64,000 bases of DNA from assembly GCA_029260035.1 (NCBI GenBank), contig JAJDEA010000120.1, positions 1 to 64,000 of the forward strand, given 5' to 3'. The translations under genes were made by a program, and so were the position numbers. This DNA comes from Phycisphaerae bacterium (GTDB lineage Bacteria; Planctomycetota; Phycisphaerae; UBA1845). Numbering within the stretch: the stretch's first letter is position 1; every line of letters begins with the position of its first letter. Below, piece after piece: positions 38,777 through 47,122 of this stretch. The notes under the pieces are model-generated. The model made no database searches and had not been told where the DNA came from. It was given only the letters and a program-made list of their open reading frames with translations.

Positions 38777-39237
38777 CGGTTCTCCTTAACCGTTGACGGC
38801 GAAGATACCCGCCTTTTGGGTTTGGATTGCATCCTGCAATCGACGATGGCTTTCCCAGTATACCACGCCTTCCGACTTGTGCCAAAAAAACCAGTCGCAG
38901 AGCCATACCGAAAAATCACACCATCCGAATCGGCAAGCGCTACACATTTTGGGAAACCGGCAACAAGACAGTCGCCGTAAGGCGCAAAAGAACGCTCAAC
39001 TCAATCCCGAATGCACCTTCGCGTCTGTGAGTTGTTGCTTGACGCCTCTTTATGTCGATAGAAACGATAAGAGGATTGGCTGGCAATTTGCCACGATGAA
39101 GAAGTCACAACACGGCCTCAAACCTTGTTTCGCCCATCCGCGACCGACCTGCTTACAATCGCGCGCCATTTGTGCTCGATAAAGTAGAGTCTGGCGGGAG
39201 ATGAACAGAGCCGTTTCTTCTTTGGAAAGGATTCCGA
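38777..39237. other. Intergenic region between parA and the small peptide pair
   Basis: This 461-base stretch lies upstream of minus-strand parA and of the plus-strand mini genes, so it should hold divergent promoters. Open frames here lack domains and ribosome binding sites. A weak TTACAA/GATAAA pair near 39154-39180 could be a promoter but its spacer is 19 bases. Nothing else was supported. Confidence 0.4.
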
Positions 39238-39321
39238 ATGTTCGGCAGGATCATTAGCGCGATACTATTCTTTGGTCTGATGTTCTTTGGAACCTTGTCA
39301 GCCGTCATTCCAACGCCATAG
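39238..39321 (+). CDS. 27-residue hydrophobic peptide, first of a tandem pair
   Basis: An open frame of 27 codons preceded by GGAAAGG with an 8-base spacer. The peptide begins MFGRIISAILFFGLMFFG and ends in TP. It could form one membrane helix of about 18 residues. Such peptides include respiratory-complex subunits, stress peptides and type I toxins; the sequence does not decide among them. Its partner of equal length begins 42 bases after the stop. Confidence rests on two good ribosome binding sites in tandem and matching lengths. Confidence 0.55.
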   Translation: MFGRIISAILFFGLMFFGTLSAVIPTP

Positions 39322-39363
39322 CAAGCGAAACAACCGAGTTCCTTCACTTTGGAGATTGAAGAT

Positions 39364-39447
39364 ATGTCGAGCATTTTGAATTTGTCAGCATTTATTCTAG
39401 CGCTGCTTTTCGGCCTTTTGGACTTCGTGATTCAGACAGGACAATAG
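39364..39447 (+). CDS. 27-residue hydrophobic peptide, second of a tandem pair
   Basis: An open frame of 27 codons with GGAG and a 9-base spacer upstream (39351-39354). The peptide begins MSSILNLSAFILALLFGL and ends QTGQ, giving one predicted membrane helix. Same length as the preceding peptide, from which it differs clearly in sequence, so it is not a recent duplication. Too short for routine gene calling. The two likely share a transcript. A weak stem-loop candidate follows at 39574-39599. Confidence 0.55.
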   Translation: MSSILNLSAFILALLFGLLDFVIQTGQ

Positions 39448-39573
39448 CCTCTTGGCAACATCTGGCTTCGCCTTTGGGTACTGTTTGCCAAGATACCGAA
39501 AATCGTTCGGCAGGTTTACGCCTGGCCATGCCCTCTTCTTCACAGAAGACATGAATCGGAAGGCTTGTCATCT

Positions 39574-39599
39574 GGGGCTTCTTGTTGTAGAAACGCCCC
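39574..39599 (+). terminator. Candidate stem-loop after the small peptide genes
   Basis: GGGGCTTCT and AGAA-AC-GCCCC can pair with a 2-base bulge, followed by TCTTATTC, a weak pyrimidine tract. It could terminate the small-peptide transcript before tRNA-Tyr. Confidence 0.35.
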
Positions 39600-39654
39600 T
39601 CTTATTCCCGATGATTCGGTAGTATTGTTGAAACTTCCGAAGGATCGGGCAATG

Positions 39655-39737
39655 GGGCGTGTGCCCGAGCTGGCCAAAGGGGACGGGCTGTAAACCCGTT
39701 GGCAATGCCTTCGCAGGTTCGAATCCTGCCGCGCCCA
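39655..39737 (+). tRNA. tRNA-Tyr (GTA anticodon)
   Basis: An 83-base class II tRNA with a long variable arm. Acceptor arms GGGCGTG and CGCGCCC pair (one G-T), discriminator is A. The anticodon stem ACGGG/CCCGT holds loop CTGTAAA, anticodon GTA. The T arm is GCAGG-TTCGAAT-CCTGC. No CCA is encoded (CAGTC follows). metF begins 15 bases after the 3' end, so the two could share a transcript and be separated by tRNA processing. Confidence 0.96.
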
Positions 39738-39752
39738 GTCGGGTCGTTCATT

Positions 39753-40622
39753 ATGCGTATTCGTGAAAAACTCGACCAGAAGAAACCCGCGCTATCCTTT
39801 GAGTTCTTCCCCCCCAAAGACGAAATAGGCTTTTGGGACCTCTACAAGACCGTCGAGAAGCTCGAACCTCTTGATCCAACCTATGTTTCCGTAACATACG
39901 GAGCAGGCGGCGCAACCCGTCGCAAGACCATAGAGCTGGTCGGGCGCATCAAAAACGACATCGGAATCGAGGCGATGGCACACCTCACTTGTGTAGGCTC
40001 GACGCGCGACGAGCTGAGTCTCATCATCGACGAACTGAAGAAACAAGGCATTGAAAATGTCCTTGCACTTCGAGGCGACCCGCCGGACGGAACTGCCGAG
40101 TTCACACCAACCGACGGAGGCTTCCGCTATGCCAACGAATTGGTCGCCTTCGTGCGAGAACGCTCGAAGCTGTGTATCGGTGCAGCTTGTTACCCCGAGG
40201 GGCACGTCGAAGCCGCCAACCCTTCAGCAGACCTGGACAATCTCAAACGCAAAGTCGACGCAGGAGTTGATTTCCTGATTTCTCAACTCTTCTTCGACAA
40301 CGATCTGTTCTTTCGTTTCCGTGACCGCGCCGAGGCAGCTGGTATTGACGCCCCCATCGCCGCCGGAATCATGCCCGTTCTTAGCGTTAAGCAGGTTAAA
40401 CGATTCACGCAAATGTGCGGGGCATCGATCCCGAAAGATCTGTTGCGCAAAATCGAATCAGTCGAAGACGACAAGGAAGCCGTGCGTCACATTGGCACTT
40501 ACCATAGCACGCAGCAATGCATATCACTCATAGAGCAAGGCGTCAGCGGCATCCATTTCTACACCCTCAATCGCTCCACAGCGACACGAGCCATCTATCA
40601 GCATATCAACACGATGATCTAG
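39753..40622 (+). CDS. metF: 5,10-methylenetetrahydrofolate reductase (FAD)
   Basis: Reduces methylene-THF to methyl-THF for methionine synthesis. The 289-residue protein has the family start FEFFPPKDE, RGDPPDG, GAACYPEGHVEA and the TIM-barrel pattern with QLFFDNDLFFRF. The frame reads back through the tRNA gene, so the first ATG (39753) after the tRNA is taken. No S-box or Met-dependent leader structure fits in the 15-base gap, so regulation would have to act upstream of the tRNA. Confidence 0.95.
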   Translation: MRIREKLDQKKPALSFEFFPPKDEIGFWDLYKTVEKLEPLDPTYVSVTYGAGGATRRKTIELVGRIKNDIGIEAMAHLTCVGSTRDELSLIIDELKKQGIENVLALRGDPPDGTAEFTPTDGGFRYANELVAFVRERSKLCIGAACYPEGHVEAANPSADLDNLKRKVDAGVDFLISQLFFDNDLFFRFRDRAEAAGIDAPIAAGIMPVLSVKQVKRFTQMCGASIPKDLLRKIESVEDDKEAVRHIGTYHSTQQCISLIEQGVSGIHFYTLNRSTATRAIYQHINTMI

Positions 40623-40662
40623 CGCTTCATCGCATGTGTATTGATAGATTGACAGTGGGTGG

Positions 40663-40687
40663 CATGGTCCACGCTTGCGTGGCCATG
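40663..40687. repeat. Long hairpin after metF
   Basis: CATGG-T-CCACGC-TT-GCGTGG-CCATG folds into a near-perfect 11-pair stem with one bulge. No T-run follows. It lies between convergent metF and the MOSC gene and looks like an extragenic palindrome; copies elsewhere in the genome would confirm this. Confidence 0.55.
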
Positions 40688-40701
40688 GTCGTGCAAGATT
40701 C

Positions 40702-40726
40702 AAAAAAACATGCTCGCGCATGCGAG
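40702..40726 (-). terminator. Intrinsic terminator of the MOSC gene
   Basis: Read on the minus strand: CTCGC-ATGC-GCGAG stem, then CATG and seven T. It lies 14 bases past the MOSC stop. The stem is short but GC-rich and the T tract is uninterrupted. Confidence 0.6.
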
Positions 40727-40739
40727 AGGTAACAAAGCA

Positions 40740-41189
40740 CTAAGCACTCGGAGAGATGATCCCCACAGTGTCACCGACCGCAATCGCACCGCCGGTCAAC
40801 ACCCTGCCGAACACACCACCGCGAAACGCTGGTTTCAGTGCCTCACGCAGGCCTTCATGCAATTCGTCCATCAGTTTGCAGGGCCTGGTCTCGTCAAGAA
40901 TCTCCACACGCAACTCGCCGATAGAGATTGTCTTTGATAGAAATGACTGAAGATCGGCACCCTCGACCAGAAGATTGGCCCGGCGAATATGCCAAGGTAA
41001 CTCCACGTTCAAATCTCGACAGACATCCTGCCACGATAACACTGCCAATAGAGTGACATTTCGCGTGCCGGGCTTTCGCGTTTCAAGTTCCAGCCCCTTG
41101 CCAGCGAGTACCGAACATTGATCAATCTCTATCATCGAATCGCGTGAGTTGCTGCGATACGCAATCGCTTTGACTTTTCCTTCTGACAT
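40740..41189 (-). CDS. MOSC-domain protein
   Basis: A 149-residue protein matching the MOSC (molybdenum cofactor sulfurase C-terminal) beta fold of YiiM/small MOSC type. The conserved Cys lies in TRPCKLMDELHEGL, with RRANLLVEG before it and GGVFGRVLTGG after it. These proteins bind Mo cofactor or transfer sulfur. ATG at 41189 has AGAGG 5 bases upstream; GTG two codons earlier is unlikely. The SMR gene lies 22 bases upstream on the same strand. Confidence 0.88.
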   Translation of the reverse strand: MSEGKVKAIAYRSNSRDSMIEIDQCSVLAGKGLELETRKPGTRNVTLLAVLSWQDVCRDLNVELPWHIRRANLLVEGADLQSFLSKTISIGELRVEILDETRPCKLMDELHEGLREALKPAFRGGVFGRVLTGGAIAVGDTVGIISPSA

Positions 41190-41211
41190 CGACACCTCTC
41201 AGTCTTCATGT

Positions 41212-41613
41212 CTACGTCGGCGTCGCCTGGGCTTGCGTCGCAATCACGACAACACCAGCAAGCACCATCGCAACACCCACCCATTGTCCCCACGTCAGCC
41301 TTTCCGCAAGCATCGGATGAAACCGAGCCACGAGAGCGATGAGGGCAAAACCGCCACCTACCATAATCGGATACGCAAGGCTGATCTTGAGCGTCTTGCT
41401 CTGCAACGCAAACATATACAACGCTGCGTTCGCAGCAAAACAAAAAAGACCGATCATGAGGGTGGTACTTGTCAGAACCGCCTTGACTGCACTCACCGCT
41501 CCCCCTCGAAAAAGCCCGCCCGCTTCCTGCACCGTGTTCATACCCATTTTCATCAGGAGGTTTGCGGTCGCATTGAGACTCAGTGCTAATACCAAGGCAG
41601 CCCAGTATTTCAT
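41212..41613 (-). CDS. SMR-like small membrane transporter
   Basis: A 133-residue protein with four hydrophobic helices, in the size range of SMR/EamA half transporters. LSLNATANLLMKMGMN at the first helix and QSKTLKISLAYPIMVGGGFALIALVARF in the third-fourth region are family-like. Ribosome binding site GGGGA, 6 bases before ATG. It precedes the MOSC gene and diverges from a DMT exporter gene. The charged membrane Glu of classical EmrE is not obvious, so a drug-efflux role is unproven. Confidence 0.75.
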   Translation of the reverse strand: MKYWAALVLALSLNATANLLMKMGMNTVQEAGGLFRGGAVSAVKAVLTSTTLMIGLFCFAANAALYMFALQSKTLKISLAYPIMVGGGFALIALVARFHPMLAERLTWGQWVGVAMVLAGVVVIATQAQATPT

Positions 41614-41847
41614 CGAAATTCCCCATTCAATAAATCGGCCTAATTCACAACGGATCCTTTACATACCAGCGAAATGTCGCACACACAAGTTACGAGAACA
41701 CTGCCTCGGGGCGACTTCATTCAATTGGGCATGACGACTCCGAATCAATCCACCCGCCAAGACAAGGGTTCGAACGCGACAGAAGAACAGAGCTTGCTCC
41801 GATCACGCCGCTATGAGACTCGTCACCAAAGAACTATAGTCCATTCG

Positions 41848-42756
41848 ATGAACGTCGAGATTCAGGGAGAAATCTATTCATTGCTCGCAGCTGTCACCTG
41901 GGCCTGCGCGCTGATACTCTTCAAACTCAGCGGCGAACGAATCTCCGCCATTTCACTAAACCTCTTCAAGAACGTCGTAGGCCTCGTTTTCCTGTTCATA
42001 ACCCTGCTCGTCTCGGGCGAGAGCATCGACACACTCAGCAGCTTTGAAACCGAAGACTACCTGATTCTAATCATCAGCGGATTTCTGGGAATCGCCTTGG
42101 CGGATACAGCGCTCTTTTACGCACTCCAAAAGATCGGCGTCGGCTTCGTAACGGTCGTGGAATGCCTCTACAGCCCTGCAGTGATCTTGCTGGCCGCCTG
42201 GTTTCTGGCAGAGACGCTATCACCATTCCAATACGTCGGAGTTGGCTTGGTCGTGACGGCTGTTCTCATCTCATCGAAACATCATCCACCCCTTGGTCGA
42301 ACACGCAGAGACGTAATTCGAGGATTCGCGGCGGGCGCGAGCGCCATGTTGCTCATGGCTATTGGCATCGTATTGGCCAAACCCGTTCTCGAAGGGCAGG
42401 GATTCCCGCTGATCGCCGCGACGACGCTCCGCATGATCGCGGGAACACTGGCTCTTTCCGCTTTGGCCCTCGCCTCACCCAAACGCCGTGAGATATGGTC
42501 GGTATTTCGCCCTACAGCTGTATGGAAGGTGAGCATTCCCGCCTCCTTCCTCGGCACCTATCTTGCGATGATCTTCTGGGTCGCGGGTTTCAAATATGCG
42601 CGGGCTTCCATAGCCGCCATTCTCAATCAGACATCCATGATCTTCGCATTGATCCTCGCGACAATCATCCTCAAGGAGCCTTTCACCAGACGAAAACTAT
42701 CTGCGGTCATACTCGCAGCCGCTGGCGTATTGATTGTCACGTTCGGCAAACAATAG
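41848..42756 (+). CDS. DMT-superfamily EamA transporter
   Basis: A 302-residue protein with about ten hydrophobic helices in two EamA halves (about 1-140 and 155-300). Signature-like segments: ITSLLAAVTWACALILFKLSG (as YSLLAAVTWACALILFKL), ADTALFYALQKIG, ILKEPFTRRKLSAVILAAAGVLIV. ATG at 41848 is taken because the longer frame starts with 58 non-hydrophobic residues of no known type. Exports metabolites; substrate unknown. It ends 109 bases before the convergent cytochrome gene. Confidence 0.85.
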   Translation: MNVEIQGEIYSLLAAVTWACALILFKLSGERISAISLNLFKNVVGLVFLFITLLVSGESIDTLSSFETEDYLILIISGFLGIALADTALFYALQKIGVGFVTVVECLYSPAVILLAAWFLAETLSPFQYVGVGLVVTAVLISSKHHPPLGRTRRDVIRGFAAGASAMLLMAIGIVLAKPVLEGQGFPLIAATTLRMIAGTLALSALALASPKRREIWSVFRPTAVWKVSIPASFLGTYLAMIFWVAGFKYARASIAAILNQTSMIFALILATIILKEPFTRRKLSAVILAAAGVLIVTFGKQ

Positions 42757-42790
42757 GTCTTCCACAGGAAATCGAATCTCGATAACCCAC

Positions 42791-42840
42791 AAAAAAGCAG
42801 CGCCCACCCCAAAACGGATGAGCGCTGCTTGTTAGTTGAG
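42791..42840 (-). terminator. Intrinsic terminator of the CHRD/cytochrome gene
   Basis: AAGCAGCGC at 42795-42803 pairs perfectly with GCGCTGCTT at 42832-42840. On the minus strand the stem is followed by a T tract (A run 42791-42796 on plus). It lies 26 bases past the stop and faces the convergent EamA gene. Confidence 0.75.
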
Positions 42841-42865
42841 ACAACAGGAAACGGTCTACTTTTCT

Positions 42866-44164
42866 CTAGAAACTACCCAAATAGGCTGCAGCGTCTGCCG
42901 CATCCTGATCGGTCAGCGTAATCCCTGAATGAGCGCCGCCAGCGGAGATCTTCTCTGAAATCTCCGACGCCGATTTGCCCTGAATATTGGGCTGGGCACC
43001 ACTCGCGCCATCCGCTCCGTGACAGGCGGAACAGTTGTCCGCAACAAACGTCTCGCCAGCTGCCACATCACCGGTGAGCGGCGCACTATTGTCGTTCATG
43101 TCATCGCCTGTACCGTTGTCGTTGGCATTCATATTGTCGTTATCGTTTTCGTTAGTCGCTGAGTTGTCGTTCTCATTCTCGTTTGCATTATCGTTGCCGT
43201 TATCATCATCACCGGCGTTCATATTATCGTCATTGCCGTTGTCGTTATCGCCTTCTCCGTCATCATCATCGGCGTCAACAATAACTTGCCCTCTAATCTC
43301 ACCACCTGAATTCGCTTCCGTGTGCAGATTAACATAGAGGTTGCCACCGAGCAGGTCCTCGACGGGCATATCGACATCAATCTCTGCTACATCGATCGTT
43401 CCCATGATGGTCACTTCGCCTTCGGTTTCTTCAACAAGATCAGTCAGATCGAAGACTACCGCTCCATTCTCGCCGGCCGGTGCGGCATGAAAATGCGCAC
43501 CAACAATCGGCCCGGACAATCCGGATGCTGTCACCTCGAAAGTGAGCATCGTCATGTCTTCACTGAGCGTAAACGTCCCCTTCCCCGAGCCTTCGGTTTC
43601 AACAGCCGGGACTTCCTGGTCGCCAGTCAGCATAGCCGTAAACGTCATTTCTACGGTGCCGTCTCCGTTATCATTTTCATTGTCATCGCTGTTGTCATTC
43701 ATGTTGTCGTTGCTGGCACCATTGTCGTTGTCATTATCGTTCGCGGTTTCATCGATCACGCGAACCAAATTGAATGACCCAGCGGGTATGGTTACTTCCA
43801 CGGTATCGCCAAACAGCAGTTCGGCAGCCAACGATCCCGTGATTGTGTTCTCATCCGTGCTAAGCACACCCGAATAGACGATCGCTTGGTCCCCAACGTT
43901 AACCTCGATGGTCACATCGCTGCCTTCCACGGTGGAGGATGCTCCCGGAACATTGGCGGTCACCGTAACATCGTCGGCGCCCGTCGTGGATACTTCCACA
44001 AGAATGCCCGCGGCGTTGAATGTCAGACTGAAAAGGGTTCCATCCCCAGCCGTCCCCGTCCAATTTCCCGCCAAGACCATTGCTGCGGGATTCGCAGATG
44101 GACAACCACCAACAGTTAGCGCACAGCAAGCCATCGCCCCAGCAAGAATAGATAGTTTTCGCAT
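42866..44164 (-). CDS. CHRD lipoprotein with Asn/Asp-rich linkers and C-terminal cytochrome c
   Basis: A 432-residue exported lipoprotein. ATG at 44164 follows GAGGAG; the lipobox is LTVGGC (Cys21). An Ig-like N-terminal beta domain (about 22-140) is followed by a first N/D linker, then a CHRD domain (about 175-290) with the hallmarks LTGDQEVPAVETEGSGKG, VGAHFHAAPAGENG and NLHTEANSGGEIRGQV. A second, longer N/D linker leads to a cytochrome c domain with CSACH. A methionine sixth ligand is not seen in the last 60 residues. The protein presumably sits at the outer membrane. Confidence 0.85.
   Translation of the reverse strand: MRKLSILAGAMACCALTVGGCPSANPAAMVLAGNWTGTAGDGTLFSLTFNAAGILVEVSTTGADDVTVTANVPGASSTVEGSDVTIEVNVGDQAIVYSGVLSTDENTITGSLAAELLFGDTVEVTIPAGSFNLVRVIDETANDNDNDNGASNDNMNDNSDDNENDNGDGTVEMTFTAMLTGDQEVPAVETEGSGKGTFTLSEDMTMLTFEVTASGLSGPIVGAHFHAAPAGENGAVVFDLTDLVEETEGEVTIMGTIDVAEIDVDMPVEDLLGGNLYVNLHTEANSGGEIRGQVIVDADDDDGEGDNDNGNDDNMNAGDDDNGNDNANENENDNSATNENDNDNMNANDNGTGDDMNDNSAPLTGDVAAGETFVADNCSACHGADGASGAQPNIQGKSASEISEKISAGGAHSGITLTDQDAADAAAYLGSF
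43081..43273 (-). repeat. Asn/Asp-coding low-complexity linker, C-terminal copy
   Basis: Minus-strand reading gives short units of Asn, Asp, Glu, Met and Gly (NDN, NEN, DDN) between the CHRD and cytochrome domains. The DNA is a degenerate GTTGTC-like 6-9 base repeat. It probably serves as a flexible acidic spacer. Confidence 0.75.
43660..43745 (-). repeat. Asn/Asp-coding low-complexity linker, N-terminal copy
   Basis: A shorter stretch of the same NDN/DDN type between the first beta domain and the CHRD domain. Same base pattern as the longer copy. Confidence 0.7.
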
Positions 44165-44433
44165 TTGTAATCTCCTCACGAGTTTTCCTTTAACCAATTT
44201 GTTCTCTCTTTCGACTCTCCTACGAGAATCGAGGATTATACGGATAGGGTTTGGCTTGGCCAGCCGTGCCGCTACTGAAACTGAAGCAAGACTGCCTACC
44301 GTAGGGTTTTCCAAACACAGTTGCTCGCAAATGAGGCTTTCGCCCTCCCCACAGTGATTCGTTGCCAAGCTCTCCTAACTCCGCTTAAGATGCACTACGA
44401 TCCAAACGAGAGCGGACGGCATAAGGAAGAGAT

Positions 44434-46440
44434 ATGAGCAAGAACGGACTCAGCCATCAGGCGTATGAACCTCTACCTCCGGGTGAAACTTACCAGCCCT
44501 ACGTCTCGCCCACCGAGACGCCGTTGGAATTCACCTTAAAAGCCGTAATTCCGGGCATCTTTTTCGGCATCCTGTTCGGAGCTGCCAATGCATATCTGGG
44601 CTTGCAGGTCGGTTTAACAATCTCGACGTCCATTCCGGTCGCTGTCATGACCGTCGCAGCGTTTCGAGCCATGCGAGGGCTTGGCATTCGAGGCACGCTG
44701 CTGGAGGCCAATCTCTCGCAGACGATCGGCTCCGCCTCCAGCTCCGTTGCAAGTGGCGTCATATTCACGCTTCCAGCGCTGTTCATGTGGGGAATTGAGC
44801 CAAGGCTCCTGCAAATGACGTTGTTGGCAGCCTGTGGCGGGCTACTTGGCGTACTTTTTATGATTCCGCTTCGCTCTTTCCTCATGTCACGCGAACATGG
44901 CAAGCTACCCTACCCCGAAGGAACCGCCTGCGCAGAAGTGCTTGTCGCCAGCGAAGTAGGCGGTGCGAAGGCAAAAAACGTCTTTATCGCCTTAGGCGTT
45001 GGCGCCGCATTCAAACTGGTCTTCTCGTGGCTCAAAGTTTTTCCGGATGCTGTCAAGTTTTCCATCCCGTTTCTTCCCAAGGCTCAAGTCGGCGTGAAGA
45101 TGTCATCCGCCCTCTTCGGCGTGGGATTCATCTTAGGTCCAAAGATTGGGGCAGTAATGGTTGGGGGCGGACTTCTGTCGTCACTTGCGATCATCCCAAT
45201 CATCGCAGCTTGGGGCGCGGAACGGTCCACACCCCTCTTCCCCGAAACCGTCAACCTTATTTCGGCCATGAGCGCCGGTGAAATCTGGACACGTTATGTT
45301 CGGTATATCGGAGCTGGTGCGGTAGCGTCAGCAGGACTCATCACACTGATCCGTAGCATTCCCACCATGATCGAGAGTTTCCGCATCGGAGCAAGGCAGT
45401 TGCGAAAGCGGGCAGGCGAGGTTGGAAAATCTGCCGTTCGAACGTCACAAGATTTACCACTCCACTTCGTCCTCATCGGTGTTTGCATCATAGCGGCATG
45501 CATGGCCTTTGTCCCAAGTATCTTCGGCGCGATTTCTACACTCTCTGTACGCATAGTTGCATCCGTCTGCGTCGTAATTTTCTCATTCTTCTTCGTAACC
45601 GTAGCGTCGAGAATCGTGGGCCTTGTGGGCGTCACATCGAACCCGACGAGCGGCATGACAATCGCAGCGCTACTCGGAACGTCCACGATATTTCTTCTCT
45701 TCGGCTGGACGGATCAAACTGGCATGGTTGCAGCACTTACCGTCGGCTGTGTCGTCGCCATCGCAGCTTCCATTTCGGGTGATACATCACAGGACCTCAA
45801 GACGGGATTCCTACTCGGCGCAACACCTTGGAAGCAACAAACCGGCGAACTCATTGGCGTATTGACATCGGCAACCGCAGTTTGCGCAACCGTCCTGCTG
45901 CTCGACAAATCACTGGGGCTTGGTAGTGCCGAACTCCCAGCCCCTCAGGCTACACTTATGAAAGTCGTCATCGAAGGTGTTCTGCAGGCCAAACTGCCTT
46001 GGACCCTCGTTGCAATCGGCGTTGGGATTACGCTCATCGCAGAAATTGCAAGGCTGCCATCGCTGCCTTTTGCGGTGGGCGTATACCTTCCTGTCACGAC
46101 AATGGTTCCGGTATTCCTGGGAGGCTGTTTACGATACGTTGTCGAACGTCTCGGCAAGAACGATGAAGACAAAGCCTCTCGCAGAGAGTCGGGCGTATTG
46201 TTCGGCTCGGGACTTGTCGGCGGTGAAGGGTTACTCGGCGTTTTAATAGCTGGGGTCGTCTTTTGGCAGAATTATCCACCACAGCCCGGACAGGAAAAAC
46301 TGCCGCTGCCCGGTGAGTTGGGACACACCTGGGCACCCGAAATCCTCGGCGGCACGTTGCCGACTATCGGAGCAGTCGCGACATTCATGCTCCTCGCCTA
46401 TTACTTCGCATCGAGATGCCATCCGTCCAAGAACCGTTGA
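44434..46440 (+). CDS. OPT-family oligopeptide/metal-chelate transporter
   Basis: A 668-residue protein with about 16 hydrophobic helices. It opens after a 30-residue cytosolic head with [41 protein letters not shown]-like start (here [11 protein letters not shown]). Family marks are [13 protein letters not shown] (residues of about 154-166) and [21 protein letters not shown]. OPT transporters import peptides or metal-siderophore complexes by proton symport. AAGGAAGAG precedes the ATG. The gene stands alone, divergent from the CHRD/cytochrome gene. Confidence 0.93.
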   Translation: [668 protein letters not shown]

Positions 46441-46579
46441 GGACAAGACATGCGGAATACGGTGACGGGAATCTCCGTCGGCACAAACAATCAAACGTCG
46501 CCGTGAATCGTGAATCCATCCCGGAAAAGAAAAACAGTCCGATTCCACAATTGATTGGCACGTTGAGGAGCTAACATCC

Positions 46580-46936
46580 GTGTATGGACTATCCAAAGAT
46601 TTTGATTTCTCAATCTTCGTTGGAAGGACACTTGAGATGGTCTCGTTTACAGCAAATACCGCGCATCTTTCGTTCGACCAAAACTTATCTATAACTATTG
46701 AATCTTCTTATGAGTATCAAGTCGATTCGAGCGATTCAGGCACAAGAGAGGAAATCCCCATTCAGAAATCGACTCTCATGCAGTTGCTTGAGAAGACCGT
46801 CGAAACCGCAGAAGTTCACGGCAAAGGAACTCTGGTTCTCCATTTTGAGGGCGGGCTGGATTTCAAATGCTTTGATGATTCGCCACAGTACGAAGCCTAT
46901 TGCATCACCAATCGTGGCAAGGAAACCTATGTCTAG
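46580..46936 (+). CDS. DUF6188-like immunity-type protein
   Basis: A 118-residue protein from GTG, with GAGGAG 9 bases upstream. It has the features of DUF6188 proteins: FVGRTLEMVSFTANTAHLSF at the start and LHFEGGLDFKCFDDSPQYEAYCI near the end. These proteins are found near Rhs-type polymorphic toxins and are thought to be immunity proteins. No toxin gene was found beside it. AT-richer than the OPT gene upstream. The family call is from memory, not from a search. Confidence 0.65.
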   Translation: MYGLSKDFDFSIFVGRTLEMVSFTANTAHLSFDQNLSITIESSYEYQVDSSDSGTREEIPIQKSTLMQLLEKTVETAEVHGKGTLVLHFEGGLDFKCFDDSPQYEAYCITNRGKETYV

Positions 46937-47104
46937 GCGTCGCAGTTCCTTTGCGGAGACGGCGGCCGAGGCCCGGGCGATGAATTTGTCGTCGCCATGG
47001 CACTAATTGGGAATCTTGGGAAGGCTGCAAAAGGAGTAAAATTCCTACTCAAGTCCATCCCTGATTCCGGCAAGGTTCCGGTGGGTTGGAAGAACTTCAA
47101 CTGA
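46937..47104 (+). other. In-frame continuation after the DUF6188-like stop (possible toxin-tail remnant)
   Basis: Directly after the TAG at 46934-46936 the same frame stays open for 55 codons, starting SQFLCGDGGRGPGDEFVV, and ends at TGA. Within it, an ATG at 46997 would give a 35-residue peptide with GNLGKAAKGVKFLLKSIP. No ribosome binding site precedes this ATG. It may be a read-through extension, a degraded toxin fragment, or chance. Not called as a functional gene. Confidence 0.3.
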
Positions 47105-47122
47105 TTGTACGGAGAACGAAAG

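Noticed and set aside
41674-41847. N-terminal 58-residue extension of the EamA protein
   Set aside because: Polar, non-conserved-looking and preceded by no ribosome binding site, unlike the ATG at 41848.
44165-44368. Upstream extension of the CHRD/cytochrome gene
   Set aside because: A lipoprotein signal with a good ribosome binding site starts at 44164; the extension would bury the signal peptide.
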